From assembly GCA_009773185.1 (NCBI GenBank), contig WPIF01000009.1, positions 35,307 to 99,306 on the forward strand: 64,000 bases of DNA. The letters are read 5' to 3'. The notes beneath the pieces are model-generated. The model was not told the DNA's origin and searched no databases. It worked only from the letters and a program-made list of their open reading frames with translations. Below are positions 23,271-32,716 of the stretch, one piece after another (positions within the stretch are counted from its first letter, which is position 1; the number at the start of each line of letters is the position of its first letter). Source of the stretch: Nitrospirota bacterium (GTDB lineage: Bacteria; Nitrospirota; Thermodesulfovibrionia; Thermodesulfovibrionales; UBA1546). Made by a program: the position numbers and the translations under genes.

Positions 23271-24965
23271 TCATTTAATTTTTAATTTTAAATCTTGAAT
23301 TTTCTTCTCTACCCTTTCCTTAAGCCCCTCTTCTTTTTCATGGAGCTCGACAGCCTTCTTCCATGCATCCAGCGCATTCTGGCTATCCCCCCCGGAAAAG
23401 TATGCATCTCCAAGATGTTCATATATTACAGGGTCATTATTTATTATGTCCACGGCCTTCCTGAGAATTTCTATTGCCTCATCATATTGCCCCATCTTAA
23501 AATAGACCCAGCCCAGACTGTCAACTATATAGCCGCTGCCAGGTTTTAAATCAAGCGCCTTTTTTACAAGAGATAATGCCTCTTTCAGATTTATGCCTTT
23601 ATCTGCATAACTGTACCCAAGATAATTAAGCGCATCAGCGTGTTCAGGATTTATCCCGATTGTGTGTTTCAGGGCTTTGACCATCTCATCAAACCTGCCT
23701 GTCTTTTCATATAATACCGACATATTAAAATTCAATTCGGCGTCATCAGGGAAAAGCCCCAGGCCTTCTGAAAATACTGCCTCTGTCTTCTTGTAGTCCT
23801 TCATCTGCATGTAGCTCAACCCCAGGTATACATATATCTCAGGCTTGCCTTTCTCAAAGCTCAATATCTCTTCATATATCTTCGCTGCTTCATCATTCAT
23901 CCCGTCCTTTGAGTAGATAAATCCAAGATGGAGAAACGCATTTATGTGCTTGGGGTTCAGAGATACTACCTTTTTGAACTCTTCCATTGCCTCTTTATAC
24001 CTGTCTATTTCCTCAAGGGTAATTGCCAGGTAGTATCTGGCGGGCACATCCGCAGGATTGGCCTCAAGGACAATCCTGAACTCTTCTATTGCCCTTTCAT
24101 ACTGCTTTTCTTCGATATAGAGAAATCCGAGCCTTCTGTGCACATCCACATTGGCCGGTTCCTGAAGGCTCATCTTCCTGAGCTGTTCTATGGCCTTATC
24201 AACTGTTTTTTCCTTGAGATAAATCTGAGTGAGCCGCTCAAGTGCAATGGTGTTATGAGGATTAATCGCCGTGCTTTGCCTGTAATATTCCTCTGCCTGT
24301 TTCAGGTCTTCCTTTATTTCGCTTATTATTCCAAGGTTAACGTAAGCAGCATCAAAATTAGGTTTTATCTCAACCGCCCTCTTAAAATATTCCGCAGCTT
24401 TATCATAAGCCTCCAGATCAATATTTATGAGGCCGAGATAATACAGCCCCATAACATTATCAGAATCTATCTTAAGCAGGGACTCAAGAACATCTATTGC
24501 CTCGCCATTTCTGTGTTTTGCGGCATACAAGACAGCCAGGTAGAGGTATGCATCATCCTGCGCCGGCGCCAGTTTCAGCACCTTCTCAAAAATTTTTATT
24601 GCCCCGTCAGTATTTTTCTGGCTGTTATACAATTCACCAAGCAGCATAAGGGCAGGGACATTATCAGGATTTGTCTTCAAGGTCTCCTCTGCCATTGCAA
24701 TGGCGTCAGAAACCTTGCCTGTCCTTAACAGCATGGAACTCATCTGTGTCCTGACATAAGGAGATGTTGGGTCTATATCAAGGACATTTGAATAGTATTT
24801 TAATGCATCTTCCCATCTGCCGGAAATCTCCGCTTCGTAACCCAGCATATAATTATAATAGGCATCATTCGAAAAAAAAGGCCTTTCCGCCCGGGTCTCT
24901 GAGTGCCTTGTCATACACGAAAAAGCAGAGAAAACCAGCATTATTAATATGATTTTTTTGGGCAT
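23271..24965 (-). CDS. TPR-repeat lipoprotein
   Basis: This 564-residue protein starts MPKKIILIMLVFSAFSC, a lipoprotein signal with lipid Cys17. About fourteen consecutive 34-residue TPR units follow to the C-terminus (for example DALKYYSNVLDIDPTSP, AYLYLAVLYAAKHRNGEAIDVLESLLKID). TPR arrays act as scaffolds, here probably on the periplasmic face of a membrane. ATG 24965 is preferred over 25004 because a good promoter (TTGACC-N17-CATAAT) ends 6 bases before it, implying a leaderless message. Such proteins often serve in outer-membrane or exopolysaccharide assembly; the partner is unknown. Confidence 0.8.
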   Translation of the reverse strand: MPKKIILIMLVFSAFSCMTRHSETRAERPFFSNDAYYNYMLGYEAEISGRWEDALKYYSNVLDIDPTSPYVRTQMSSMLLRTGKVSDAIAMAEETLKTNPDNVPALMLLGELYNSQKNTDGAIKIFEKVLKLAPAQDDAYLYLAVLYAAKHRNGEAIDVLESLLKIDSDNVMGLYYLGLINIDLEAYDKAAEYFKRAVEIKPNFDAAYVNLGIISEIKEDLKQAEEYYRQSTAINPHNTIALERLTQIYLKEKTVDKAIEQLRKMSLQEPANVDVHRRLGFLYIEEKQYERAIEEFRIVLEANPADVPARYYLAITLEEIDRYKEAMEEFKKVVSLNPKHINAFLHLGFIYSKDGMNDEAAKIYEEILSFEKGKPEIYVYLGLSYMQMKDYKKTEAVFSEGLGLFPDDAELNFNMSVLYEKTGRFDEMVKALKHTIGINPEHADALNYLGYSYADKGINLKEALSLVKKALDLKPGSGYIVDSLGWVYFKMGQYDEAIEILRKAVDIINNDPVIYEHLGDAYFSGGDSQNALDAWKKAVELHEKEEGLKERVEKKIQDLKLKIK

Positions 24966-24971
24966 GTTGTT

Positions 24972-25000
24972 ATTATGACACAGAAATAATGAGGGGTCAA
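24972..25000 (-). promoter_or_regulatory. Promoter of the TPR lipoprotein gene
   Basis: On the minus strand TTGACC (25000-24995), 17 bases, then CATAAT (24977-24972). It is divergent from the smc promoter. Only six bases separate the -10 from the ATG, predicting a leaderless transcript. Confidence 0.6.
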
Positions 25001-25010
25001 ACAAACAGAC

Positions 25011-25039
25011 TTGTCATGAATAAATTCTTAGGTTATACT
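25011..25039 (+). promoter_or_regulatory. Promoter of smc
   Basis: TTGTCA (25011-25016), 17 bases, then TATACT (25034-25039). This gives a leader of about 37 bases that is A/T rich and has no obvious SD before the smc ATG. Confidence 0.6.
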
Positions 25040-25082
25040 ACATGAGGCAAAAAAATAAAAATTCAATATTTCTTTATTTCTT

Positions 25083-28000
25083 ATGCGAATAGAAAAAATC
25101 GAACTTATAGGATTTAAGTCTTTCTCCGAGAGAACTGCGTTCAATCTTCATCCGGGGATAACCTGCATAGTCGGCCCCAACGGCTGCGGCAAGAGCAACA
25201 TAGTTGATTCCTTCCGCTGGGTCCTTGGCGAGCAGAGCGCAAAAAGCCTAAGGGGCGAGAAGATGGAAGAAGTGATATTCAACGGCTCCGCAACAAAAAA
25301 ACCCAAGGGCATGGCCGAGGTTACCCTTGTCATGTCAGGAATAGGCGACCCAACCCAGGACAACGGAGATGATGCCCAGAATATGACATCCGTCACAAGA
25401 CGGCTCTACAGGTCAGGTGAAAGTGAGTATATGGCAAATAAAGCCGTATGCAGGCTAAAGGATATAAAGGACCTGTTCCTTGACACAGGGCTCGAGGTCA
25501 AAAGCTACTCAATACTCGAGCAGGACAGGATAGCGGCAATACTCAGCTCAAAGCCTCAGGACAGGAGATTCCTGATAGAGGAAGTCGCAGGCGTAATGAA
25601 ATACAAGGTGAGAAGGACAGAGGCCCAGAACAAGCTTGAGGCATCAAGATTTAATCTCCAGAGAATTAACGATATTGTCTCTGAGGTAAAGAGACAGATA
25701 AACGCCCTCGACCGGCAGGCAAAAAAGGCAGAGAGATATAAGAAGCTGTCAGCCGAGATGCGGGCCATAGAACTGAAGGTTGCAAAAAAGGACTACCAGG
25801 ACCTTAAAGAATCTCTGGAAAAAATACTTACTGAATATAACGCCCTCAAAGAAAATGAAGCATTAAAAAGGGCAGAACTCACAGGCATAGAAAATACCAC
25901 AGAAAAAGACCGCATCGAACTCCTTGAAAAAGAAAAATTCCTTGAAACTCTCCAGCAGGAATTCAGGGATATAGAAAAGGCAATAGCCGAGACCGAGAGA
26001 TTGATTGCCGTATCAAATACCGACAGTGATAACCTGAAAGAATATCTTGTAAAACTGCATTCCCAGAAAAACGAGTTTGGGACAAAAAGAGCAGAGCTAT
26101 CCCAAAAACAGGAAGAGCTGAAGAGTATTGAAATAAAGCTCTCTGCAGATATAGAAGGGCTTAAAGAAGAGCTTAAGGCCAAGAATGACCTTATTGAAAC
26201 GCTGGAAAATGAACTCGGAGAAAAAGAAAGTATCGTAGAGGCAAAAAGGAGAGAAATCTTCAGAATATCCGAAGAACTGAGCAATCTCAGGAATGAAACA
26301 GGCAGGATGCAGGCCTCGCTTGAAGCATTAGAGCGGAAAGAGGCTGCATTGATAAAAGAGTCTGAAGATTCAAGGAGGGCCCTTAATGAAATAGATTCAT
26401 CCATAAACGACGTTGAGGGTTCGCTCAGGAATAAAAATAATGACATCCTCATGCTTAATGAAAAGAAGGGCCTGTATATCTCGGAACTCTCTTCAGCCAG
26501 AGAAAAAACAGAGAATCTCAGGAACCAATTATCAGGGACAAAGGAAGATATCGCCTCAAACATCTCCCGCCTGGAATCCCTGAAAGAACTCATCCTGGAT
26601 GCCCCAACCCGTGAAATTCTTTCTGAGGGGTCAAATCTCCACATCATCTCATCTCTCTCGGATATCCTCAGCGTTGAACCTGAATATGAAAAGGCCGTTG
26701 AAAATGCCCTTTCAGAAAAGATTAATTCTTTTATACTTAAATCCCCTGAGGATATTGAACTTGCCATTTCAACATTAAAGGCAAAGGGCATTGGCAGGAT
26801 GGCCTTTATGCCCCTTACACCAAAGGCAGTTGAGGATGCAGCAGATGTGCCTGCAGGCATAATAGGCAGGGCAGCAGATTTCGTAAAGGTAGATGCCGGG
26901 TTTGCAGACATAGCGAAAAACCTTCTGTCCAATGTCCTGATAGTAAAGGACCTGAGGACAGCCCTTGCAATAAGAGAATCAGGGACCAAGGCATTGCTTG
27001 TAACGCTTGACGGCGAGATATCGGAACCTTCGGGGGCAGTTATCGGCGGAGAGGGCAGAGGGGTCCTGAAAAGAAAAAGAGAGATCAGGGAGATTGAGGA
27101 AATCATTGAGCAGAAGAAAATTTTCATAGCCCGCATGCAGGAAGACTTTAACAGGCTGCAGTTGGGGATTACGGAGAAAGAATCAGGCATCAGGGATATT
27201 GAATCGGTAATTGTTAATACGGAAAAAGAGATGTCACTTTCCAAGCTCACTTCTGAAAACTACAGGGAAGAAAAAGAAAGAATAGACAGAAAACTTGCAT
27301 ACCTCTCGATAGAACTTGAAGAGATCGCAAGGGAAAAAGAAGCGGTCAAAAAACTGCTTCTCGAAAAGGAAACCGTAATAAACGCAGGAGAATCAAAAAA
27401 ACATATTACGGAAAAAGACATGTCAGACCTCCTCGAAATGATAACCCGGGAAAAAATAAATTATGAAGAACAGCGTACGCATATAACAGACCTGAGGCTC
27501 TCAATAACATCCCTCAGGGAAAAAATCGAGTCAATACAGAAAGAGGAAGACTCAGCCGGCAGCGCTGTCGAAGAACTGTTACAGAAGAACAATTCTGTGA
27601 ATGACGAGATAAAGTCAGTTGAAGACCGCATATCACAGAGAGGAAAAGAGACAGGCGGACACCAGGAAAAGATTAAGGGCATGGTGCTGAATGCAGACGA
27701 ACTCAGAGAAAAGATATCCGCAAAAAAAGAGGCCATTGACCAGGATAACCAGAAACTCCTTGCATACGAGCAGGGCATCAAGACACTGAGGCATGAGGTG
27801 GACTCTCTTTCAGCAAAAATATCGGAACTTGACATCGAAAAGACCGAGCACAGGATGAGGATCGAAAGCCTCACCGAAAATATAAGACAGAACTACGGCG
27901 CCGAGATAGATACGCTGGCTGCCGAGCCTCTGCTCCCCGAGGATGAAGAACGTTTGAACGAACTGAAAACAAAGATACAGGAACTTGGGCAGGTAAATCT

Positions 28001-28583
28001 CGGCACACTTGAAGAATATGAAGAACTCAGCACAAGGTACGAGTTTCTTTCAAAACAGCAGGAAGACCTTAGTAAATCCATAGCAGAGCTTGAAGAAGCC
28101 ATAACAAAAATAAACAGCACAACAAAGAAAAAACTGAGAGAGGCCTTTGAGGAATTAAAAGTAAAATTCTCGGAGGTATTCGTTAAACTGTTCGGAGGCG
28201 GGAAGGCCGAGCTTATCATGACAGATGAAAACAATATTCTTGAAACAGGGATTGACATCATCGCCCAGCCGCCGGGCAAAAAATTCCAGAACATCACTCT
28301 TATGTCAGGGGGTGAAAAGGCGCTTACAGCCCTCTCGCTCCTCTTTGCAAGCTTCCTTATAAAACCGACTCCCCTTTGTATTCTTGACGAAGCAGATGCG
28401 CCGCTGGATGATTCCAATACGGCAAGATTTGCAAATATGCTGCGGGAACTTTCAAACACTATTCAATTCATAGTGATAACCCATAACAGGGTAACAATGG
28501 AGGCGTCTGATTACATCTATGGGATAACAATGGAAGAACCCGGAATATCAAAGGTTATCTCGATGCAGCTTAGCGAGGCATAG
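25083..28583 (+). CDS. smc: Chromosome segregation protein SMC
   Basis: This 1166-residue SMC ATPase condenses and segregates the chromosome. The N-terminal head has Walker A GPNGCGKSN (about residue 32). Two long coiled coils (about 165-500 and 660-1000) flank the hinge (about 510-650, ISSLSDILSVEPEYEKAVENAL). The C-terminal head has the signature LMSGGEKALTALSLLFASF and Walker B CILDEADAPLDD. The length is full for the family. scpA and scpB are not in this window. ruvA and ruvB follow on the same strand after a dispersed repeat. Confidence 0.95.
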   Translation: MRIEKIELIGFKSFSERTAFNLHPGITCIVGPNGCGKSNIVDSFRWVLGEQSAKSLRGEKMEEVIFNGSATKKPKGMAEVTLVMSGIGDPTQDNGDDAQNMTSVTRRLYRSGESEYMANKAVCRLKDIKDLFLDTGLEVKSYSILEQDRIAAILSSKPQDRRFLIEEVAGVMKYKVRRTEAQNKLEASRFNLQRINDIVSEVKRQINALDRQAKKAERYKKLSAEMRAIELKVAKKDYQDLKESLEKILTEYNALKENEALKRAELTGIENTTEKDRIELLEKEKFLETLQQEFRDIEKAIAETERLIAVSNTDSDNLKEYLVKLHSQKNEFGTKRAELSQKQEELKSIEIKLSADIEGLKEELKAKNDLIETLENELGEKESIVEAKRREIFRISEELSNLRNETGRMQASLEALERKEAALIKESEDSRRALNEIDSSINDVEGSLRNKNNDILMLNEKKGLYISELSSAREKTENLRNQLSGTKEDIASNISRLESLKELILDAPTREILSEGSNLHIISSLSDILSVEPEYEKAVENALSEKINSFILKSPEDIELAISTLKAKGIGRMAFMPLTPKAVEDAADVPAGIIGRAADFVKVDAGFADIAKNLLSNVLIVKDLRTALAIRESGTKALLVTLDGEISEPSGAVIGGEGRGVLKRKREIREIEEIIEQKKIFIARMQEDFNRLQLGITEKESGIRDIESVIVNTEKEMSLSKLTSENYREEKERIDRKLAYLSIELEEIAREKEAVKKLLLEKETVINAGESKKHITEKDMSDLLEMITREKINYEEQRTHITDLRLSITSLREKIESIQKEEDSAGSAVEELLQKNNSVNDEIKSVEDRISQRGKETGGHQEKIKGMVLNADELREKISAKKEAIDQDNQKLLAYEQGIKTLRHEVDSLSAKISELDIEKTEHRMRIESLTENIRQNYGAEIDTLAAEPLLPEDEERLNELKTKIQELGQVNLGTLEEYEELSTRYEFLSKQQEDLSKSIAELEEAITKINSTTKKKLREAFEELKVKFSEVFVKLFGGGKAELIMTDENNILETGIDIIAQPPGKKFQNITLMSGGEKALTALSLLFASFLIKPTPLCILDEADAPLDDSNTARFANMLRELSNTIQFIVITHNRVTMEASDYIYGITMEEPGISKVISMQLSEA

Positions 28584-28594
28584 CGTTATGAACT

Positions 28595-28725
28595 CATACC
28601 CACAGGAAGGAACAACCTTTTCGCTCATTCTCGCTGCGCTCCGAGGATTTTGCCTCTTTATTTTTGGAGTAGATTTTATGGACTATCGGCAAAACAAACC
28701 GCTCAAAGACAGTTCTTTCTGTATG
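28595..28725 (-). repeat. Dispersed structured element, copy R1
   Basis: Read on the minus strand: outer arm CATAC...AAGAAC, conserved TTTGAGCGGTTT, GTTTTGCCGATAGTC, a variable middle, AAATAAAGAGGCAAAATCC, then CTCG-GAG-C-GCA-G-CGAG and GAATGAGCGAAAA, and an outer arm ending GTATG. It lies between smc and ruvA, antisense to them. See the finding on covariation. Confidence 0.85.
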
Positions 28726-28735
28726 AAATAAGGGG

Positions 28736-29341
28736 ATGATAGGCTCACTAAGAGGAAGATTGATTTCGAGAAGGCCTGATAATGTTATCGTCGAGGTCAA
28801 TGGCGTCGGCTATCACGTAAATGTCCCTATGAACATCCTCTCAAACCTGCCCGAAGAAGGGAGTAATGTATTTCTTCATACCTATACACACGTGAGGGAA
28901 GATGCCCTTCAGCTCTACGGCTTTTCAACAGAAGATGAAAAAAAGATATTCACAACCTTACTCGGGATAACAGGCGTTGGCCCGAAGATGGCATTGAACA
29001 TACTTTCGGGCATATCCCGTAATGATTTCGTTGAGGCTATAGAAAAAGAAGATGTGGCCCTTCTCTGCAGGATACCGGGCCTTGGCAAAAAAACAGCACA
29101 CAGGCTGATACTTGAACTCAGGGACAAACTTCCTTCAGCGGAAAAACCAAAAGACAGGGTCTTTGAAGATACTCTCTCAGCCCTTGTCAATCTCGGCTAT
29201 AAAAAATCAGATGCACAGGCATCCCTTGAAATGGCCTATAAAAAAGGGATTAAAGGGATAGAGGGCCTTCTTAAAGAATCCCTGAAATACCTGACAGGTA
29301 ATGCAACAGACTCGGGAAGAGACAAAGGGGCTGACAACTGA
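28736..29341 (+). CDS. ruvA: Holliday junction DNA helicase subunit RuvA
   Basis: This 201-residue RuvA binds four-way junctions as a tetramer and loads RuvB. It has the N-terminal OB fold (MIGSLRGRLISRRPDNVIVEVNGVGYHVNVP), helix-hairpin-helix motifs in TTLLGITGVGPKMALNIL and LLCRIPGLGKKTAHRLILEL, and the C-terminal domain III (ALVNLGYKKSDAQASL). The SD is weak (AAGGGG abutting the ATG). The dispersed element R1 ends 10 bases upstream. Confidence 0.95.
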   Translation: MIGSLRGRLISRRPDNVIVEVNGVGYHVNVPMNILSNLPEEGSNVFLHTYTHVREDALQLYGFSTEDEKKIFTTLLGITGVGPKMALNILSGISRNDFVEAIEKEDVALLCRIPGLGKKTAHRLILELRDKLPSAEKPKDRVFEDTLSALVNLGYKKSDAQASLEMAYKKGIKGIEGLLKESLKYLTGNATDSGRDKGADN

Positions 29342-29366
29342 AAACTAAAAACTGTAAACTACTATT

Positions 29367-30392
29367 ATGATTCGCAAGGACGACGAGCCGGAAAGGACCT
29401 TAACCCCTGACATAAAGGATGAGGATATCTCTTTTGAACTTAACCTGAGGCCCAAAACCTTCAGTGATTTTGTGGGGCAGGAAAAGATAAAGGAAAACCT
29501 CAAGGTATTCATCACCGCAACAAAACAGAGAAATGAGCCGCTGGACCATGTCCTCTTCTGCGGCCCGCCCGGGCTTGGAAAGACAACCCTTGCCGCAATA
29601 ATTGCAAACGAGCTTAAGGTGAATATAAGGTCCACATCAGGTCCTGTCCTTGAAAGGCCGGGTGACCTTGCCGCAATACTCACAAACCTCTCAGACTTTG
29701 ACATACTTTTTATAGATGAGATACACCGGCTTCCTAGGATTGTCGAAGAAGTGCTCTACCCTGCAATGGAGGATTATCAGCTCGATATTATCATCGGACA
29801 GGGGCCGAATGCAAGGACCCTGAAACTGAATCTGCCGAAATTCACACTCATCGGAGCAACAACAAGGACAGGGCTTCTTACATCCCCATTAAGAGACAGG
29901 TTCGGTGTAATAAACAGGCTTGAATTCTATGAGCCTTTGGAACTGAAAAAAATAGTTTTGCGGTCAGCAGGGATTCTCGGGATAGAGATTAAGGATGATG
30001 CCAGCCTTGAGATTGCTATGCGCTCGCGCGGGACACCCAGGATTTCAAACAGGCTTTTAAGAAGGATAAGAGATTTTGCGCAGGTCAAAGGCGATGGAGC
30101 AATAGACCTGAAGATAACAAAGGGCTCATTGCTCTCTCTTGATGTTGATGAAAAAGGCCTTGATGATATTGACAGGAAACTCCTTTCAACAATCATAGAG
30201 AAATTCGGCGGCGGCCCTGTTGGCGTAGATACGCTCTCCGCTGCGATGCGGGAAGATAAAGAAACGATTGAAGATGTTTATGAACCCTATCTGCTTCAGG
30301 AAGGTTTTCTCGAAAGAACGCCGCGCGGAAGGCTCGCCACAAAAAATGCATACCAGCATCTTGGAATTACCATACCGCAAGGGTTGTTTTGA
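29367..30392 (+). CDS. ruvB: Holliday junction DNA helicase subunit RuvB
   Basis: This 341-residue AAA+ motor drives branch migration with RuvA. It has Walker [13 protein letters not shown], Walker [10 protein letters not shown], sensor I and arginine-finger region [19 protein letters not shown], and a C-terminal winged helix ([33 protein letters not shown]). It follows ruvA after 25 bases of ACTGAAAACTAAAAACTGTAAACT simple sequence. ruvC is not in the window. It is convergent with the GGDEF gene. Confidence 0.95.
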   Translation: MIRKDDEPERTLTPDIKDEDISFELNLRPKTFSDFVGQEKIKENLKVFITATKQRNEPLDHVLFCGPPGLGKTTLAAIIANELKVNIRSTSGPVLERPGDLAAILTNLSDFDILFIDEIHRLPRIVEEVLYPAMEDYQLDIIIGQGPNARTLKLNLPKFTLIGATTRTGLLTSPLRDRFGVINRLEFYEPLELKKIVLRSAGILGIEIKDDASLEIAMRSRGTPRISNRLLRRIRDFAQVKGDGAIDLKITKGSLLSLDVDEKGLDDIDRKLLSTIIEKFGGGPVGVDTLSAAMREDKETIEDVYEPYLLQEGFLERTPRGRLATKNAYQHLGITIPQGLF

Positions 30393-30412
30393 AAAAGCAA
30401 AAAGGCAGAATA

Positions 30413-31396
30413 CTAAGCTGATTTGTCTTTGCCCGGCAGAGAGGAAACCATATTTTTCCCTGCATCCTTCGCCCTGTAAAGCGCCATGTCTGCCCTTACA
30501 ATAACATCATCAAGGTCTTTTATCCCCTTATGAAACTCTGCCACCCCAATGCTTACAGTGATATTTATAGCCTCAGTTCCGGTCTGGAAAACTTTCGACT
30601 CGACCTTCTTTCTCATTATCTCAGCTGCCTTTACGCCGCCTGCCTCATCAGTGTTCGGAAGTATTACGGCAAACTCTTCGCCGCCATACCTTGCCACTGT
30701 TTCCCCTTTTCTGAAGTTATTCTTCAGAAGGGCCGTAAATTCCCTGAGCACTAAATCTCCTGTAAGATGCCCCATGCAGTCGTTTATTGATTTAAAATTA
30801 TCAATATCCAGTATAATAACCGAGAGTTTAAGGCCATAGCGGGCTGCCTGGTTTATGCCCTCCTCAAGCTTTTCAAAAAAATACCTCCTGTTGTATGCGC
30901 CTGTGAGGTCGTCAGTCACGGACAGCGCCCTCAGCCTCTCGTTGGCTGAAGTGAGCTGGGCTGTCTTTTTTTCCACCAGCTTCTCCAGCCCCTCGGAATA
31001 TTCCATCAGTTTTATAAGAAACCTGTTTCTCTCGTCTCTTAAGCCGAGCTTGTCCTCTGCCTCTTTTATAGAGCAGATTAAATCTTCTATCTCAAATGGT
31101 TTTCTTAAATAGCGAAGGGCCCCAAGGTCAGGGCAGTACGGGGCATCCTGGCTCATAAACAGAATTATCTCTACATTCTCATTATCAAGCTCCCTGACTT
31201 TTTTTATAAAGTCTGTGCTTCCATTCATGGTCATATCCACCAGGATAATGCCGGGCTTGAATTTATTGCAGAGAGCAATGCCCTTTTTCGTGTCTTTAGA
31301 AATCAAGGTATCGTAACCATTGCTATCCAGAGTCAGCTTCACTGACTCTGCCAGATGTTCCTCGCCTTCCAATAAAAGGATTGTTCCTCTTTCCAT
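30413..31396 (-). CDS. Response regulator with GGDEF domain (diguanylate cyclase)
   Basis: This 327-residue protein has an N-terminal receiver domain (residues 4-115; phospho-acceptor D54 in ILVDMTMNG, K99 in YLRKPF). A short coiled linker (125-155) leads to a GGDEF domain (157-320) with the active site GGEEF at 238-242, expected to make cyclic di-GMP. The usual RxxD inhibitory site is RKGE (229-232), so product inhibition may be weakened. No histidine kinase lies beside it. It follows the hydrogenase operon on the same strand after 45 bases. Confidence 0.88.
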   Translation of the reverse strand: MERGTILLLEGEEHLAESVKLTLDSNGYDTLISKDTKKGIALCNKFKPGIILVDMTMNGSTDFIKKVRELDNENVEIILFMSQDAPYCPDLGALRYLRKPFEIEDLICSIKEAEDKLGLRDERNRFLIKLMEYSEGLEKLVEKKTAQLTSANERLRALSVTDDLTGAYNRRYFFEKLEEGINQAARYGLKLSVIILDIDNFKSINDCMGHLTGDLVLREFTALLKNNFRKGETVARYGGEEFAVILPNTDEAGGVKAAEIMRKKVESKVFQTGTEAINITVSIGVAEFHKGIKDLDDVIVRADMALYRAKDAGKNMVSSLPGKDKSA

Positions 31397-31441
31397 ACGG
31401 CTGTATTATAGACAAGGCTACAGACAGAATTCAACAGACGA

Positions 31442-32716
31442 TTAGTGCACAGAGCATGAGATGCAGGGGTCATAAGACCTGACAAGCATCTCTGCCAATA
31501 ACTCGATATCCCTGTCCTTCATTCCTTCAGATGCATATTTCCCTGCAAGCTCCTCAAGGTCATGCTGGATATTTGCGTGGTTCTGGCTAGTTGGTATTAC
31601 ACAGTCGCATTTCACAATATGCCCTGCCTCATCAAATTCATAACAGTGATAAAGAATCCCGCGCGGCACCTCCACTGCGCCCACTCCTGTGCCTTTTTGG
31701 AAGACAACCTCCTGTCTCGGCCCGGTCCATTCAGAATCAAGAAGTTCTTCAATCAAACCAAGAGATTCATTCACCACATGAACACACTCAACCATCTGGG
31801 CGATATTATTCATGTACGGATTATGCGTCAGGGGCTTAAGTCCAAAACTTAGAGATACTTCCCTGGCAGCAGGATGAAGAAATTCAAAATTATTGTTTAT
31901 CCTGGCAAGGGCGCCCACGGCAAATGACCTGCGGGAAAGCCGTGACCACTTTGATGTTGACTGGCCCACAATGTATTCATTTGTCATCTGTTTGTATTCC
32001 TGTTCTTTTTTAGTCACGCCGTCTGTTGATATCAGGCCGCCGCCTATAAAGGGATAATTCCCATCCCCTTTCAGAGATACGAATTCTGTTTCTCTGACAA
32101 AATCAGGGATATTAAATGTCCTGAAAAGTTCAGCGGTGAATAAAAGGCCGTTTACTACATCCTGCAAACGTTCCCTGAATTTTATTAATTCTTTTTTGTC
32201 AGGCAGCATCGTGAATCCGCCCACAACCGGCCTTGTGGGATGCATGCGCCTTCCCCCGATACAATCGCACATATCATTGGCGAGCTTTTTGATGCCTGCG
32301 GCCTTTATCACAATATCTGGATGTGATTTTATCAGCGGGAATACACTCCCGGCATTTAAGAAATCAGGCGCTGACAGGAAATAAAGATGGAGTATATGGC
32401 TCTGGAGTGTTTCCATGTGCTTTAAAAGCAGCCGCAGTTTCTGTGTTTGAGCTGCCGGAATAATCCCGAAGGCATTCTCAACAGCGCGGATACTCGCCAG
32501 TGTGTGCCCTATGGAACAGATGCCGCATATCCTTCCGCATATCCATGGCGCATTGTCCCACTTCTTGCCCACAAGTATTGCCTCAAAAAATCTTGGGGTC
32601 TCAACAACCTCCCACTTTGCCTCCTGAAGTTTCCCGTCATGTATCTTAATCCTGATATTCCCATGCCCTTCTACACGCGCAAGATGGTGTATATTTATAT
32701 TGCAATCTACCTTCAT
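31442..32716 (-). CDS. hydA: Group 3b-type [NiFe] hydrogenase large (alpha) subunit
   Basis: This 424-residue protein carries both nickel-binding motifs: RICGICSIGH near residue 62 and DPCISCSVH at the extreme C-terminus. The gene stops immediately after the final His, so the C-terminal peptide normally removed by a maturation endopeptidase is missing. It is the fourth gene of a beta-gamma-delta-alpha operon like the archaeal sulfhydrogenase hydBGDA. It oxidises H2 or produces it with NAD(P). The ATG overlaps the delta-subunit stop. Confidence 0.9.
   Translation of the reverse strand: MKVDCNINIHHLARVEGHGNIRIKIHDGKLQEAKWEVVETPRFFEAILVGKKWDNAPWICGRICGICSIGHTLASIRAVENAFGIIPAAQTQKLRLLLKHMETLQSHILHLYFLSAPDFLNAGSVFPLIKSHPDIVIKAAGIKKLANDMCDCIGGRRMHPTRPVVGGFTMLPDKKELIKFRERLQDVVNGLLFTAELFRTFNIPDFVRETEFVSLKGDGNYPFIGGGLISTDGVTKKEQEYKQMTNEYIVGQSTSKWSRLSRRSFAVGALARINNNFEFLHPAAREVSLSFGLKPLTHNPYMNNIAQMVECVHVVNESLGLIEELLDSEWTGPRQEVVFQKGTGVGAVEVPRGILYHCYEFDEAGHIVKCDCVIPTSQNHANIQHDLEELAGKYASEGMKDRDIELLAEMLVRSYDPCISCSVH

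Noticed and set aside
25793..27250. Long antisense frame of 485 codons inside smc
   Set aside because: It is Ser/Phe-rich with no domain pattern. It is a by-product of Glu/Lys codon bias in the coiled coil.
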